In this document: piece after piece, positions 9,718-19,791 of the stretch
Layout of the letters: every line of letters starts with the position of its first letter
How positions within the stretch are numbered: the stretch's first letter is position 1
Source of the DNA: Rhodocyclaceae bacterium
GTDB taxonomy: Bacteria > Pseudomonadota > Gammaproteobacteria > Burkholderiales > Rhodocyclaceae
Length of the DNA: 64,000 nt
Assembly: GCA_016791105.1 (NCBI GenBank)
Contig: JAEUNM010000054.1
Span: 1-64,000, forward strand
Reading direction: 5' to 3'
The notes under the pieces: model-generated
What the model was told of the DNA's origin: nothing
Database searches by the model: none
Seen by the model: the letters and a program-made list of their open reading frames with translations, nothing else
Made by a program: the position numbers and the translations under genes

Positions 9718-10362
9718 TCAGGGTTTTACTACGCTGGCGGCGATGCCCGCCTCGGCCAGTTCGGTGCGCACGCGGCCGGCGTCTTCCGCGCTGCGGAAAG
9801 GCCCCACGCGTACGCGGAACAGCAGTCCTTTGTCCGGCACCGTCGCCTGCGCGACCTGCACGTCCAGGCCCATCAACGCGAGACGCGCTTTCAGGTTGTC
9901 TGCATCCTGCGCTGAGGAAAATGCGCCAGCCTGCAGAAACATGGGTTCGGGCCGGGTTTCGGCCGGCTTGGTGACGGGGGCCGGGGTGCGCGTTTCGACC
10001 GGCGCGGGCTTTTGATCCGCCGCGCCGGATTTGGGTTCCGCCGCGCCAGGCTTGGGCTCGCCCGGGCTATTTCCGCCCGGCAGAATGTTGTAAAAATCGA
10101 AGCGCTGCTTTTCGCCCGGCTTTTCACCGGGCTTGCCGGGCAGGGTGGCGACCTGCGGCGGCTTGTCGGCGCCTTTGCTGTCCGCCGCCGCTGAAGCCGG
10201 CCGTGCATCGCGGTTCAAAAATGGCGTGTTGCCGCCCTTGACATACCAGGTGACGCCGGCCGCCACCATGAGGCCCAGTACGAGGCCAATGAATATGCCG
10301 GTGAGGGTGCCGCCATGATTGCCGCGTGGGGGGGCTGCGCGCGCCGGTTTTTCTCGTTTCAT
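9718..10362 (-). CDS. SPOR-domain (FtsN-like) cell division protein
   Basis: 214 aa with a cytoplasmic basic N-terminus, one membrane helix (about residues 18-42), a Pro/Lys-rich periplasmic linker and a C-terminal SPOR domain (about 137-214; FLQAGAFSSAQDADNLKARL). SPOR domains bind denuded septal peptidoglycan, so a role at the division site is likely. It begins 7 nt after argS on the same strand. Confidence 0.88.
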   Translation of the reverse strand: MKREKPARAAPPRGNHGGTLTGIFIGLVLGLMVAAGVTWYVKGGNTPFLNRDARPASAAADSKGADKPPQVATLPGKPGEKPGEKQRFDFYNILPGGNSPGEPKPGAAEPKSGAADQKPAPVETRTPAPVTKPAETRPEPMFLQAGAFSSAQDADNLKARLALMGLDVQVAQATVPDKGLLFRVRVGPFRSAEDAGRVRTELAEAGIAASVVKP

Positions 10363-10369
10363 GTCTGCC

Positions 10370-12109
10370 TCACATCGATTGCGGCGCGCTCACGCCCAGC
10401 AGACGCAGGCCGTTGGCGATCACCTGTCCGACCGCAAGGCACAGCGCGAGCCGCGCCAGGCGCAGGCTTTCGGCGGCGACGAGTATGCGTTCGGCGTTGT
10501 AAAAACTGTGGAATTCGGCTGCCAAATCTTTCAGATAAAAGGCGATTACGTGGGGTGCGTAATCGCCCGCCGCATCCCGCACCGCGGCCGGAAAATCGGC
10601 CAGGCGCGCGGCCAGGGTCAATTCGCGATCGCCCACCAGGGGCGAGAGGTCCGCCTGCGCCAGTTCGGCAGTTTCGCCGGCCCATTCGCGCAGCACCGAA
10701 CAGACGCGCGCGTGGGCGTACTGGATGTAATAAACCGGGTTGTCGCTGCTTTCCGATTTGGCCAGATCGAGGTCGAAATCGAGATGCTGGTCGCTTTTGC
10801 GCAATACGTAAAAAAAGCGCGCCGCGTCATTGCCGACTTCGCCGCGCAATTCGCGCAGCGTGACAAACTGGCCGGCGCGCGTGCTCATGCTCACCTTCTG
10901 GCCGCCACGATACAGCACGGCGAACTGCACCAGCGCGATTTCCAGTTTGCCGGCATCCAGCCCCAGCGCCGTCAGCGCGCCTTTGACGCGCGCGATATAG
11001 CCGTGGTGGTCGGCGCCCCAGATGTCGATCACGCGATCGTAGCCGCGCTCGAATTTGTTCGCGTGGTAGGCGATGTCGGAGGCGAAATAGGTGTATTGGC
11101 CGTTTTCGCGCCGCACCACACGGTCTTTTTCGTCACCGAATGCGGTTGAGCGGAACCAGGTGGCGCCATCCTGCTGGTACAGATGACCGCGCCGCTCGAG
11201 CTGCGCGACGGCTTTTTCGACCATGCCCGTATCGTAGAGCGAACGTTCGGAAAACCAGTTCTCGAAGTGCACGCCGAATTGCGCCAGGTCGTCACGGCAA
11301 TCGCCCAGTTGTTCGGCCAGTGCGTGCTGGTGGATATAGGCGTAATCCGCGCCCAGCAAGTGCTTGGCGCGGGCGATGAGCGCGTCGAGGCGCGCTTCGG
11401 CGGCTTCTTCACCGGCCGGCAGATCGGCCAGCAGGGCCGCCGCCGTGGCGCCCTTGACATAGTGATCGCCGTGGCGGTCGCGTATGGTGCGCGCCATGTC
11501 GGTTACGTAATCGCCCTGGTAGGCATTGGGCGGAAACGGAATGTCCACGCCGAACAGGGCCAGATAGCGCAGCCAGGTGGATAGCGCCAGAATGTCCATC
11601 TGGCGGCCGGCATCATTGACGTAATATTCGCGGCTGACGGTCTGTCCGGCAAATTCGAGCAGGTCGGCCAGGCTCGCGCCATACGCGGCGCCGCGGCCGT
11701 GACCCACGTGCAGCGGCCCGGTCGGGTTGGCGGATACGAATTCCACCTGTACGCGGCGGCCATCGGCAGCGCTGCCGCGGCCGAAATTGGCGCCGGCGGC
11801 CAAAATGCGGCTCACGATACGCACTTTGGCGCTTGCCGCCACGAACAGATTGATGAATCCGGCCCCGGCCACTTCGGCGCGTTCGATCACGCCGCCGTGC
11901 GGCAGTTCGCGCACCAGGCGCTGTGCGATGTCACGCGGATTCTGTTTCAGGGAGCGCGCGATCTGCAAGGCGATGTTGCTCGCAAAATCGCCGTGCGCGG
12001 CTTGTTTGGGCCGTTCCAGCACGATGGGCACGCTGGCGCAATCGGGTGCCACGCTGGCCAGCGCCTGGCGCAGAGCTGCCGTCAGCGCGCTTTTGAGATC
12101 CTCAGCCAT
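10370..12109 (-). CDS. argS: Arginyl-tRNA synthetase
   Basis: Class I synthetase charging tRNA-Arg. Signature HVGHGRGA corresponds to the HIGH motif; the KMSK region reads KVSMSTRAG, a normal variant in ArgS. The C-terminal DALR anticodon-binding domain ends the 579-aa protein. It is the first gene of the minus-strand run leading to dsbA and ubiA, and is divergent from ubiB across 142 bp. Confidence 0.97.
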   Translation of the reverse strand: MAEDLKSALTAALRQALASVAPDCASVPIVLERPKQAAHGDFASNIALQIARSLKQNPRDIAQRLVRELPHGGVIERAEVAGAGFINLFVAASAKVRIVSRILAAGANFGRGSAADGRRVQVEFVSANPTGPLHVGHGRGAAYGASLADLLEFAGQTVSREYYVNDAGRQMDILALSTWLRYLALFGVDIPFPPNAYQGDYVTDMARTIRDRHGDHYVKGATAAALLADLPAGEEAAEARLDALIARAKHLLGADYAYIHQHALAEQLGDCRDDLAQFGVHFENWFSERSLYDTGMVEKAVAQLERRGHLYQQDGATWFRSTAFGDEKDRVVRRENGQYTYFASDIAYHANKFERGYDRVIDIWGADHHGYIARVKGALTALGLDAGKLEIALVQFAVLYRGGQKVSMSTRAGQFVTLRELRGEVGNDAARFFYVLRKSDQHLDFDLDLAKSESSDNPVYYIQYAHARVCSVLREWAGETAELAQADLSPLVGDRELTLAARLADFPAAVRDAAGDYAPHVIAFYLKDLAAEFHSFYNAERILVAAESLRLARLALCLAVGQVIANGLRLLGVSAPQSM

Positions 12110-12251
12110 GAAAGAAAATCAGAAAAACCGCGATTATAAGCGAGGTCGCGGCGGCGTCCCGGTGCCGCCGCAAAGCGCTCCTTGCGCCGTTCGGCGTGCG
12201 CGCTCCGCGCGCGCAGTGTAAATTCGGCGTTTTGCCTTTTCCGCCCGCCCT

Positions 12252-13775
12252 GTGCGTCTTTTCCGGCTGCTAAAAATCGTGCTCGTGAGCCTGCGTTTCG
12301 GGCTCGACCAGATGATACTGGAGCGCGAACCCAGCGGCATTTTGCTGCGCGCGTCAAAACTGGTGCTGTTCTGGCGCCGTCTCGACGAATCGCCCGCGGT
12401 GCGCCTGCGCAAGGCGCTCGAAGCGCTGGGGCCGATCTTCGTGAAATTCGGCCAGGTGCTGTCCACGCGGCGCGATCTGTTGTCGCCCGAATTGGCCGAC
12501 GAACTGGCGCGCCTGCAGGACAGGGTGCCGCCCTTTGCGTCCGAACTGGCCATCGCGGAGCTGGAAGCGTTCTACAAGCGCCCGGTGTCGGCGGTGTTCA
12601 AGACGTTCGAACGCGAGCCGGTCGCCAGCGCTTCGGTCGCCCAGGTGCATTTTGCGCAACTGCCGGACGGGCGCGAAGTTGCCGTGAAAATTCTGCGGCC
12701 CGGCGTGCGCCGCATCATCATTCACGATCTGGCGCTGCTTGAAGCCGCGGCCGCCCTCATCGAGCGCGTGTGGGCCGAAGGCCGCCGCCTCAAGCCGCGC
12801 GAGGTGGTGGCGGAATTCGCCAAATACCTCGAGGACGAGCTGGATCTGATGCGCGAGGCGGCCAACTGTTCGCAGTTGCGCCGCAATTTTCGCGATTCCC
12901 CGCTGCTGGCCGTGCCCGAGGTGCATTGGGACTGGTGCGGCAGCAATGTGATGGTGATGGAGCGCATGCACGGCGTGCCCATTTCGCAAGTGGAGCGCAT
13001 GCGCGAACTGGGCATAGATTTGCCCTCGCTGGCGCGCGCCGGGGTCGAAATATTTTTCACCCAGGTGTTCCGTGACAATTTTTTTCACGCCGACATGCAT
13101 CCGGGCAATATTTTCGTGTCCGCGACGGGCCAGTACATTGCGCTCGATTTCGGCATCATGGGCACCCTGAACGACAGCGACACGAGCTACCTGGCGCAAA
13201 ATTTCCTGGCGTTTTTCCGGCGCGACTACAAAAGTGTGGCGGTTGCGCACATCGACGCCGGCTGGGTGCCGCGGCAAACCCGGCCGGATGAATTCGAAAG
13301 CGCGATCCGCGCCGTATGCGAGCCGATTTTCGACAAGCCGCTCAAGGAAATTTCGTTCGGCAAGACGCTGTTGCGCCTGTTTCAGACCGCGCGCCGTTTC
13401 GAAATGGAAGTGCAGCCGCAACTCGTGCTGTTGCAAAAAACCTTGCTCAATATCGAGGGGCTGGGGCGTCAACTCGATCCCGATCTGGATCTTTGGAAAA
13501 CCGCCAAACCGTATCTGGAACGCTGGGTGAGCGAGCGCATGGGCGCGCGCGCCTTATTTACCCATGCCGCGCAGGAATTGCCGAAATTGGGCGTGGTGCT
13601 GCCCGCCCTGCCGCGCCTCGTGCATAAGGCGTTGTCGGAGCGCGACAGCGGCGCCAAACTTGCCGTGCTGGCACAGATCGCGAGCGAGCAGCGGCGCCAG
13701 AATGCGCGCCTGAGCCTGATCGCGCTGCTGCTGGCGGCCGTGCTGGCGCTGCAGCTGGTGGTGCTGCTGCTATGA
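12252..13775 (+). CDS. ubiB: UbiB-family ubiquinone biosynthesis atypical kinase
   Basis: 507-aa ADCK/UbiB protein supporting ubiquinone synthesis at the inner membrane. It shows the KxGQ motif ([14 protein letters not shown]), the Ala-rich loop [18 protein letters not shown], and [10 protein letters not shown] with LDFGIMG. Two hydrophobic stretches at the C-terminus ([21 protein letters not shown]) anchor it. The start codon is GTG. Neighbouring ubiC and ubiA belong to the same pathway. Confidence 0.95.
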   Translation: MRLFRLLKIVLVSLRFGLDQMILEREPSGILLRASKLVLFWRRLDESPAVRLRKALEALGPIFVKFGQVLSTRRDLLSPELADELARLQDRVPPFASELAIAELEAFYKRPVSAVFKTFEREPVASASVAQVHFAQLPDGREVAVKILRPGVRRIIIHDLALLEAAAALIERVWAEGRRLKPREVVAEFAKYLEDELDLMREAANCSQLRRNFRDSPLLAVPEVHWDWCGSNVMVMERMHGVPISQVERMRELGIDLPSLARAGVEIFFTQVFRDNFFHADMHPGNIFVSATGQYIALDFGIMGTLNDSDTSYLAQNFLAFFRRDYKSVAVAHIDAGWVPRQTRPDEFESAIRAVCEPIFDKPLKEISFGKTLLRLFQTARRFEMEVQPQLVLLQKTLLNIEGLGRQLDPDLDLWKTAKPYLERWVSERMGARALFTHAAQELPKLGVVLPALPRLVHKALSERDSGAKLAVLAQIASEQRRQNARLSLIALLLAAVLALQLVVLLL

Positions 13776-13879
13776 GGCTGCCGATCGAACCGCGCGCATG
13801 CAGCGCAGGGGTTACCATCGCCTGTTTTGGTTGGTTAATTGCATTGCCTGATTTTTGACCGGGGGAACAAGGTTCGAGC

Positions 13880-14683
13880 ATGAATAGAAGTCGATTTGGC
13901 AATACCGAAGTGCTGGTTCGCGCTCCCCAGGCCGACCCGCGTGCTACCCCGCTGGTGTTCATACACGGCGCCTATGTGGGCGCCTGGTGCTGGGATGAGC
14001 ACTTCCTGCCGTATTTTGCCGAGCAGGGCTATTGTTGTTACGCACTTTCATTGCCGGGTCACGGCAACAGCGCTGGCCGCGGCCAGCTCGATAGTTACGG
14101 CATCGACGCCTATGTCGAATGTCTGGCCGGTGTGATCCATGCCCTGCCGGCACCGCCGGTACTGATTGGCCATTCCATGGGCGGCATGGTGGTGCAGAAA
14201 TATATCGAGGAGCGCAGCGTGCCGGCCGCCGTCCTGATGGCTTCCGTTCCGCCCCACGGATTATTGCCCTCTGCGCTATCTTTGGCGATGACGCGGCCGC
14301 AATTGCTGCTGGACCTGAACAGTTTGCTCACCCGCTCCGGTGTCGCGATGCCGGCCGTGAACAAGGCCATGTTCGCGCATCCGATCGACGGCGCGCGCAT
14401 GACGCGCTACCTGCGCCTGATGCAGCCCGAGTCGCACCGCGCGATCTGGGACATGACCTTGTTCAATCTGCCGCGCCAGTCGCGCCGGCCGCGCCCCAGC
14501 ATGCTGGTGTTGGGCGCCGCGGAGGACGGCATCATCGCGCCCAATCTGGTGCGGGCGACGGCGCGCGAATTTGGCCTTACGGCGGAAATTTTTGACGATA
14601 TGGGCCACGCCATGATGCTGGACGGCAGTTGGCAAAGCTGTGCAAAACACATTCTCGATTGGCTGCACGGCCAGGGACTATGA
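13880..14683 (+). CDS. Alpha/beta hydrolase
   Basis: 267-aa alpha/beta hydrolase. The oxyanion region is FIHGAYVGAWCWD, the nucleophile elbow is GHSMGG, the acid is likely the Asp in LGAAEDGIIAP, and the histidine lies in DDMGHAMML. Such proteins are esterases or lipases of varied substrates; none can be assigned here. The 104-bp spacer after ubiB suggests its own promoter. Confidence 0.88.
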   Translation: MNRSRFGNTEVLVRAPQADPRATPLVFIHGAYVGAWCWDEHFLPYFAEQGYCCYALSLPGHGNSAGRGQLDSYGIDAYVECLAGVIHALPAPPVLIGHSMGGMVVQKYIEERSVPAAVLMASVPPHGLLPSALSLAMTRPQLLLDLNSLLTRSGVAMPAVNKAMFAHPIDGARMTRYLRLMQPESHRAIWDMTLFNLPRQSRRPRPSMLVLGAAEDGIIAPNLVRATAREFGLTAEIFDDMGHAMMLDGSWQSCAKHILDWLHGQGL

Positions 14684-15078
14684 TTTTCGCCGGCTGCGCC
14701 AAGTGCGCCGGACACCCTCAAAGCTGACTGGCAGGAGCATCTGTTATCATCGCCCGGCACGGCGGTGAGTAATCGAGCTTCGGCGCGCAGCAATTTTCGG
14801 CCGCCCGTAAGTGTGATTTGACCAATTGCGCGCCTGGGTTTTCAGCTTGGTACAGGTATGCAGCACGCGTTGGTGGCAGGGGTGGGGGCGATGCTGGCAC
14901 TTCGTGCGGCGCTTGTCGCCGAAGCTTGCCCTCGGCAGCGCCGCAACGCTTTGCTGCAGCCTAAACTGGGATTGTTTCGCCGTGATGGAGACAAAGCCGC
15001 CGCGAGCGGCTATTTTGTCCACCTGTTCGCCGATCGCATGACGCCTGCACTTAGTGCCCGTTTCGAACTTTAGCGCCC
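14684..15078. other. Intergenic stretch, no gene recognised
   Basis: 395 bp between the hydrolase and the kinase-like gene. Short frames exist on both strands but lack ribosome sites and convincing protein character. It presumably holds the hydrolase terminator and the promoter of the kinase-like gene; I cannot point to either with confidence. Confidence 0.5.
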
Positions 15079-17346
15079 ATGATTGCCCCGACGCAAAAAA
15101 TTGCCCGCTACGAATTGGTCCGCGAAATTGGCCGCGGCGAGTCGGGTACCGTCTACGAGGCGCGCGACGGCGTGGACGGGCGCACGGTGGCGCTGAAAGT
15201 TTTCCGCCGCGATCCGGCTACGGCCGAAGACGCCGCCGCGATGGCCGAATTTTTGCGCCTCGCCCACCATCTGATGACGCTCAGTCATCCCAATATCGTG
15301 CCGATTCTCAATTGCGGCTGCGAAGCTGGGCTCAATTACGTGGTGATGGAACTGGTGCCGGCGCGTTCGCTGCGGCGTTGGCTGGACGTGGTGCCGCGCA
15401 TGTCCTTCGAGTGGGTGCTGTCCATTACGTTGCAGGTGGCCGACGCACTTACCCGCGCCCATAACGCCGGCATTTGTCACCATGCGCTCAAACCGGCCAA
15501 CATTTTGCTGGATGAAGACGGGCGCGTGAGCGTGACCGATTTTGCCATTCCGCTGTTGTTGGCGCATAGCGGCAATTCCACCGGCGTGCCCAGCGTGCCG
15601 CAATACCTGGCGCCCGAACAGGTGCGCGCGGAAGTGGTCGACGCGCGTGCCGACGTGTTTGCGCTGGGCGTAATCATGTACGAATTGCTGACCGGGCGCG
15701 CGCCCTTCGGCACCTGTGCGGACATGTCGGTCATACGCGTGCTGGAAAATATCGTGCAGCAAATACCGCAGCCGGCCAGCGCTTACGACCCCGACGTGCC
15801 GCCGGCTCTGGACCGCGTAGTGCTGAAAGCCCTGTCCAAGTCGGTCGTGCAGCGCTACGGCAGTGCCGCCGAAATGGCGCGCGATTTGCGCATGGTCGAG
15901 CGCATGTTGCGCGGCGCGTCCGCGGAACAGGTGCTTGCCGTGCCGCCCGCGCAGCCGGTGGCCGTTCCGCCGGTGGTGCCGGCACCGCCGCAGCCCGCGA
16001 TTCCGCCGTCACCTGCCACGGTCGCCAATTCGGTCCCCGAGCCGCCGGAATTCGAACGCACAGTGGTCAAGGCGCCTGCACCGCCAAGTTCCCATGCGGA
16101 CCGCGCCGCGCCACCGCCGCCGCCTATAGCGGCCCCGCCGCGCGCCCCCGCGCATCACGCGCCTGCTGATAAGGGGGCGCGCGCAGAGACAGTGCGCGCC
16201 AAGCAAGTACCGGCACGTCCGCCCGCGGCGCCTGGCATTCGAGGCGCCGACACGACCGGCAAGGAACTCGAGCGGACGGAAACGGGCGCTTTGCCGCAAT
16301 ACGATTTTCTCGACGACGGACCGCCCGCGCAGACGCCGGCCAGGCCGCTGCCGCCGGCAGCAAGTCCGGCGCCGATCAGTGAGCCCTCGCTGGCCGCCGC
16401 CATTGACGACGATTTCGCCGATCTGGCGGCGGATCTCGACGCGTTTTCGAAACAGAGCGAAGAACAGCTGCTATCCAGCCAAGGCTACGACGTGTCCAAG
16501 CGCAAGCCGATGCCGGACGGCAACAAGAACGCTGAATTTCCCTCGCTGCACGCCACTCAGCCGCCAGCCGGGCGGCCGCCCGCTGGCGGGCAGGGACGGC
16601 GCGAAGCCGGCTCCGTCCCGCAGCAGGCAGCCCCGGCCAAACCTGCCAAGCCGGCCGAGCCCGGTAATTCCGGCCTGCTCGCTCAGCTTTCGGCGGCCGC
16701 CGAACGCATACAGCAGCGCGAAGATTTGGTTACCCGCAGCAAGCGCGAAATGCGCCAGCGCGCGGAAAGCGCGCTGCCTCCCACCATGCGCGCGGCGTTT
16801 CAGTACTTTCTGCGCCTGTGCGGCCATCTGGACGTGGTGCGCCCGGCCATCGCGCGCGAATATCCGCTGTTGGGTGCGGGAGCCATACGCGGCCTGTCCT
16901 GGGTTTCCGGCCACGTCGATTTCCGCACGCGCGGCGTCGATGGTCCCGAACACATCAACCAGATTCTGATTTCCTACACCCTCGCCGGTGCAGAATCGAT
17001 ACGCGCTGAACGCGATGGCCCGTCAGTACAAAGCCTGCGCCGCGCACTCGAAGAAAACGGCCTGCACTTCGAAGAAGATTTTGCCGCTTCGGCGCGCAAC
17101 CGCGGCGAAAGCACGGTATTCACGATTTTTTCCGAAGTGAAAGCGCGCATTCTGATACGCGCGAGTTATGACGACATGCGCTTGCGCGCCATACTGCGCA
17201 ATGTCGAGCGCTTCGCTACCATAGAATATGAAATCGACGGTGCGCGCTTCGATCATGCGGCCTGGGACGAAATCGGCAAGCTCATGCTGGGGCAAACCAG
17301 CCGCTTCCTGACTTTCGCCGAACCCATGATCAACCGGATGAGGTAA
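15079..17346 (+). CDS. Ser/Thr kinase-like protein, probable pseudokinase
   Basis: 755 aa. Residues about 10-275 have the Hanks kinase fold: Gly-rich loop GRGESG, Lys40 in VALKVF, and the C-lobe. The catalytic loop reads HHALKPAN (residues 134-141), so the proton-acceptor Asp of HRDLKPxN is Ala136, and DFG reads DFA (154-156). This predicts little or no phosphotransfer. A Pro/Ala-rich linker (about 280-520) leads to a C-terminal domain (about 540-755) that I do not recognise. A possible partner, an AAA ATPase, follows on the same strand. Confidence 0.85.
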   Translation: MIAPTQKIARYELVREIGRGESGTVYEARDGVDGRTVALKVFRRDPATAEDAAAMAEFLRLAHHLMTLSHPNIVPILNCGCEAGLNYVVMELVPARSLRRWLDVVPRMSFEWVLSITLQVADALTRAHNAGICHHALKPANILLDEDGRVSVTDFAIPLLLAHSGNSTGVPSVPQYLAPEQVRAEVVDARADVFALGVIMYELLTGRAPFGTCADMSVIRVLENIVQQIPQPASAYDPDVPPALDRVVLKALSKSVVQRYGSAAEMARDLRMVERMLRGASAEQVLAVPPAQPVAVPPVVPAPPQPAIPPSPATVANSVPEPPEFERTVVKAPAPPSSHADRAAPPPPPIAAPPRAPAHHAPADKGARAETVRAKQVPARPPAAPGIRGADTTGKELERTETGALPQYDFLDDGPPAQTPARPLPPAASPAPISEPSLAAAIDDDFADLAADLDAFSKQSEEQLLSSQGYDVSKRKPMPDGNKNAEFPSLHATQPPAGRPPAGGQGRREAGSVPQQAAPAKPAKPAEPGNSGLLAQLSAAAERIQQREDLVTRSKREMRQRAESALPPTMRAAFQYFLRLCGHLDVVRPAIAREYPLLGAGAIRGLSWVSGHVDFRTRGVDGPEHINQILISYTLAGAESIRAERDGPSVQSLRRALEENGLHFEEDFAASARNRGESTVFTIFSEVKARILIRASYDDMRLRAILRNVERFATIEYEIDGARFDHAAWDEIGKLMLGQTSRFLTFAEPMINRMR

Positions 17347-17486
17347 GCCGGCCGAGTGCCGATGCGCGGGCGCGTACCTGGTTTGTGCAGTGCAGGCTGT
17401 AGCCGGTAATCGCTTCGACAGAAATTAAACCTGAAGCCCGGAGGAGACGTTAGCAGTACTGTATGACCGTTCGACGGGAGTTTGCG

Positions 17487-18455
17487 ATGAGTGGCGCCGC
17501 GATACATATTCCGCTTGCCGGATTCAGGGAAATTTACCGGGTGGGCGACGTCGACCGGGCGATGGAAGAATCCGCCCCGGCCCGCAATGAGGCGCTGACC
17601 GCGTTTTACGAAAAAATGCGCAAGCTGGGCGGCGTGCGCTACATCGTCAAACCTTCTTCGTATGACGGCATCGATCCGCTCTACGATAGTTGCCCGAATT
17701 TTTCCGAAGTCATAGACGACCTCAAAAAGTATCTGGCGCTCGCCGTGGCTGGCGACGAGGCCATGAATTTCACGCCCATCCTGCTGCTGGGTGAGCCGGG
17801 CATAGGCAAAACGCATTTCGCGAAAGAACTTGCCGCCGCTTTGGGCACCGGCTACGAATTCGTGTCCATGTCCAGCCTGACTGCCGGCTGGATATTGTCC
17901 GGCGCATCGGCGCAGTGGAATCACTCCAAGCCGGGCAAGGTGGCGCAAACCCTGGTAAATGGCGAATATGCCAATCCGGTCATGGTGCTGGATGAGGTGG
18001 ATAAGGCCGGTGGCGATTCCCGCTATGATCCCATGGGTGCCTTGTATGGGCTGCTGGAGCGCGAAACGGCGCGCCACTTCAAGGACGAGTTCGTCGAAAT
18101 CGACATGGACGCGAGCCATGTCATGTGGGTCAGCACGGCCAATGACGAACGCAGCATTCCCGAACCCATCCTGAACCGCATGAATGTCTATACGGTGCGG
18201 CGGCCCAATCGCGACGAGGCAGCCGCCATCGCGCGTTCGCTGTACGCCGAAATCGTGCGTGAACACGATTGGGGCTTCCCGCCCGAGGCGTCCGACGAGG
18301 TGGTCGATGCGCTGGCCGCGCTGCCGCCGCGTGACATGCGCAAGGTGTTGCTGGCGGCATTCGGCAATGCCAAACTCGACCGGCGCGATCGCCTGCTGGT
18401 GAAAGATCTGGAAGCCGGCCGCGCCACGCGCGGCAAGGCAAAAATCGGTTTCTGA
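17487..18455 (+). CDS. AAA ATPase, Lon-like AAA module without protease
   Basis: 322-aa AAA ATPase with Walker A GEPGIGKT (residues 102-109), Walker B VMVLDEVDK, and sensor 1 at WVSTAND. Sequence style resembles the ATPase part of Lon, but no protease domain follows. The ATG at 17487 has GGGAG 6 nt upstream and is preferred to that at 17463. It follows the kinase-like gene by 140 bp, so a joint role in signalling or assembly is possible but unproven. Confidence 0.85.
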   Translation: MSGAAIHIPLAGFREIYRVGDVDRAMEESAPARNEALTAFYEKMRKLGGVRYIVKPSSYDGIDPLYDSCPNFSEVIDDLKKYLALAVAGDEAMNFTPILLLGEPGIGKTHFAKELAAALGTGYEFVSMSSLTAGWILSGASAQWNHSKPGKVAQTLVNGEYANPVMVLDEVDKAGGDSRYDPMGALYGLLERETARHFKDEFVEIDMDASHVMWVSTANDERSIPEPILNRMNVYTVRRPNRDEAAAIARSLYAEIVREHDWGFPPEASDEVVDALAALPPRDMRKVLLAAFGNAKLDRRDRLLVKDLEAGRATRGKAKIGF

Positions 18456-18464
18456 GCGCGGGCG

Positions 18465-19613
18465 CTAAAGCGCGTGGCGGCGGTCGCCGCGCGCAAAGCC
18501 GCATAATTCGTCTGGCATCCCGCGCGAGAACGCGATCACCTTGAATAATTCCCCCATTTCCGAGGGGCTGATGAGCTTGTTTGCGGCGGCGGCGCTGCGT
18601 GTCCACTCGCTGCCCGAGTGATCCGGCGCCTGCGCCAGCACATCGGTGAGGCCGCAGTTGAGCAAAAAGGCTGCCTGGCTGGTATAGCCGGCGAGTGTCA
18701 GTCCGGCAGCGTGGGCCGCTTCCGCCAGCGCCGTAAAATCTACGTGCGCGGTAATGTCTGTAAGTCCCGGCAGGTGGAAGGGGTCGGTATGCGCGCGATG
18801 GCGGTAATGGCACATGAGTGTGCCCTGGTGACGCTGCGGATGGTAGTACTCGTGGCGAGGAAAGCCGTAGTCGATGAGCAATAGCGCGCCGCTTTGCAGG
18901 CGTTCGCCCCAGGCAGCGACCCAGGCGCGTGCTGCCAGTGCTATTTCGGACAGATAGGGCGGCTCGGCCGGCAGCGCCTGTGCCGCTGCTGCTACTGCGC
19001 CCTGCGCTGGGCGGTCGGCCCAGGCGAATCGCCCGTCCGCGGCGGTCGTGACGCCGCGCTCGCAAATTCCGTCCGCGGTCCAATGCACGAGCTGCACCGG
19101 CATGGCGTCGAGCAACTCGTTGCCAACGATCAGCCCGCGCCAGGCGTCCGGCAGGCGATCCAGCCATACCACGCGCTCGGCCAATTCTGGCACCGCCCGC
19201 GCGATGCGAGCCGCCTGACGCGCGCGCAATTCGCCTGATAGTTCGAGAATGGCATACTGTTCCGGCGCCTGCCCGGCCGCAGCCAGGGCCGCCAGCAGAT
19301 CGCAGGCCAGCGCGCCGCTGCCGGCGCCCACTTCGAGAATTGCGGGTGCGCTGGCCTGCATGATTTGCTGGGCTTGTCGCGCGATGCAGGCGCCAAATAG
19401 TGGCGACAGTTCGGGCGCAGTGATGAAATCGCCGCCGCTGCCGAATTTTTGCGCGCCGCCACTGTAATAACCCAGGCCCGGGGCATAGAGGGCCAGTTCC
19501 ATGTAGCGCGCAAATCCTATCCAGCCCGCGTCGCGCCTTATTTCGTCTTGAATATGTGCGACCAGCCTGGCGCAATGTTCGCGCGCCGCCGCGTCCGGTT
19601 CAGGAAGTGACAT
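18465..19613 (-). CDS. MidA/NDUFAF7-type SAM-dependent methyltransferase
   Basis: 382 aa of the COG1565 (DUF185) family. It has the family start YMELALYAPGLGYYSGG, then GSGGDFITAPELSPLFG and the SAM-binding ILEVGAGSGALA. The mitochondrial member methylates an arginine of a complex I subunit; the bacterial substrate is not established. It converges on the AAA gene with only 9 bp between the stops. Confidence 0.92.
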   Translation of the reverse strand: MSLPEPDAAAREHCARLVAHIQDEIRRDAGWIGFARYMELALYAPGLGYYSGGAQKFGSGGDFITAPELSPLFGACIARQAQQIMQASAPAILEVGAGSGALACDLLAALAAAGQAPEQYAILELSGELRARQAARIARAVPELAERVVWLDRLPDAWRGLIVGNELLDAMPVQLVHWTADGICERGVTTAADGRFAWADRPAQGAVAAAAQALPAEPPYLSEIALAARAWVAAWGERLQSGALLLIDYGFPRHEYYHPQRHQGTLMCHYRHRAHTDPFHLPGLTDITAHVDFTALAEAAHAAGLTLAGYTSQAAFLLNCGLTDVLAQAPDHSGSEWTRSAAAANKLISPSEMGELFKVIAFSRGMPDELCGFARGDRRHAL

Positions 19614-19791
19614 GATGTGAATAGATTACAGGCAAATAAAGGCCGCTCGGGTAGAATTGGGGGGTTGCAACGGCGCGGCCTTGGCGCGCGCCGCACCAGT
19701 GCGGGCAGCGTATCCGCGGTGGCTTGAGGAATCGATGTGATGATAGCGAAGGCGGCGGGAATCATGGGAAGTGCCGGTATGGGTGGGCGTG

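Noticed and set aside
14826..15073. Two 71-codon plus-strand frames before the kinase-like gene
   Set aside because: No ribosome site, no recognisable protein features, and they overlap each other in different phases.
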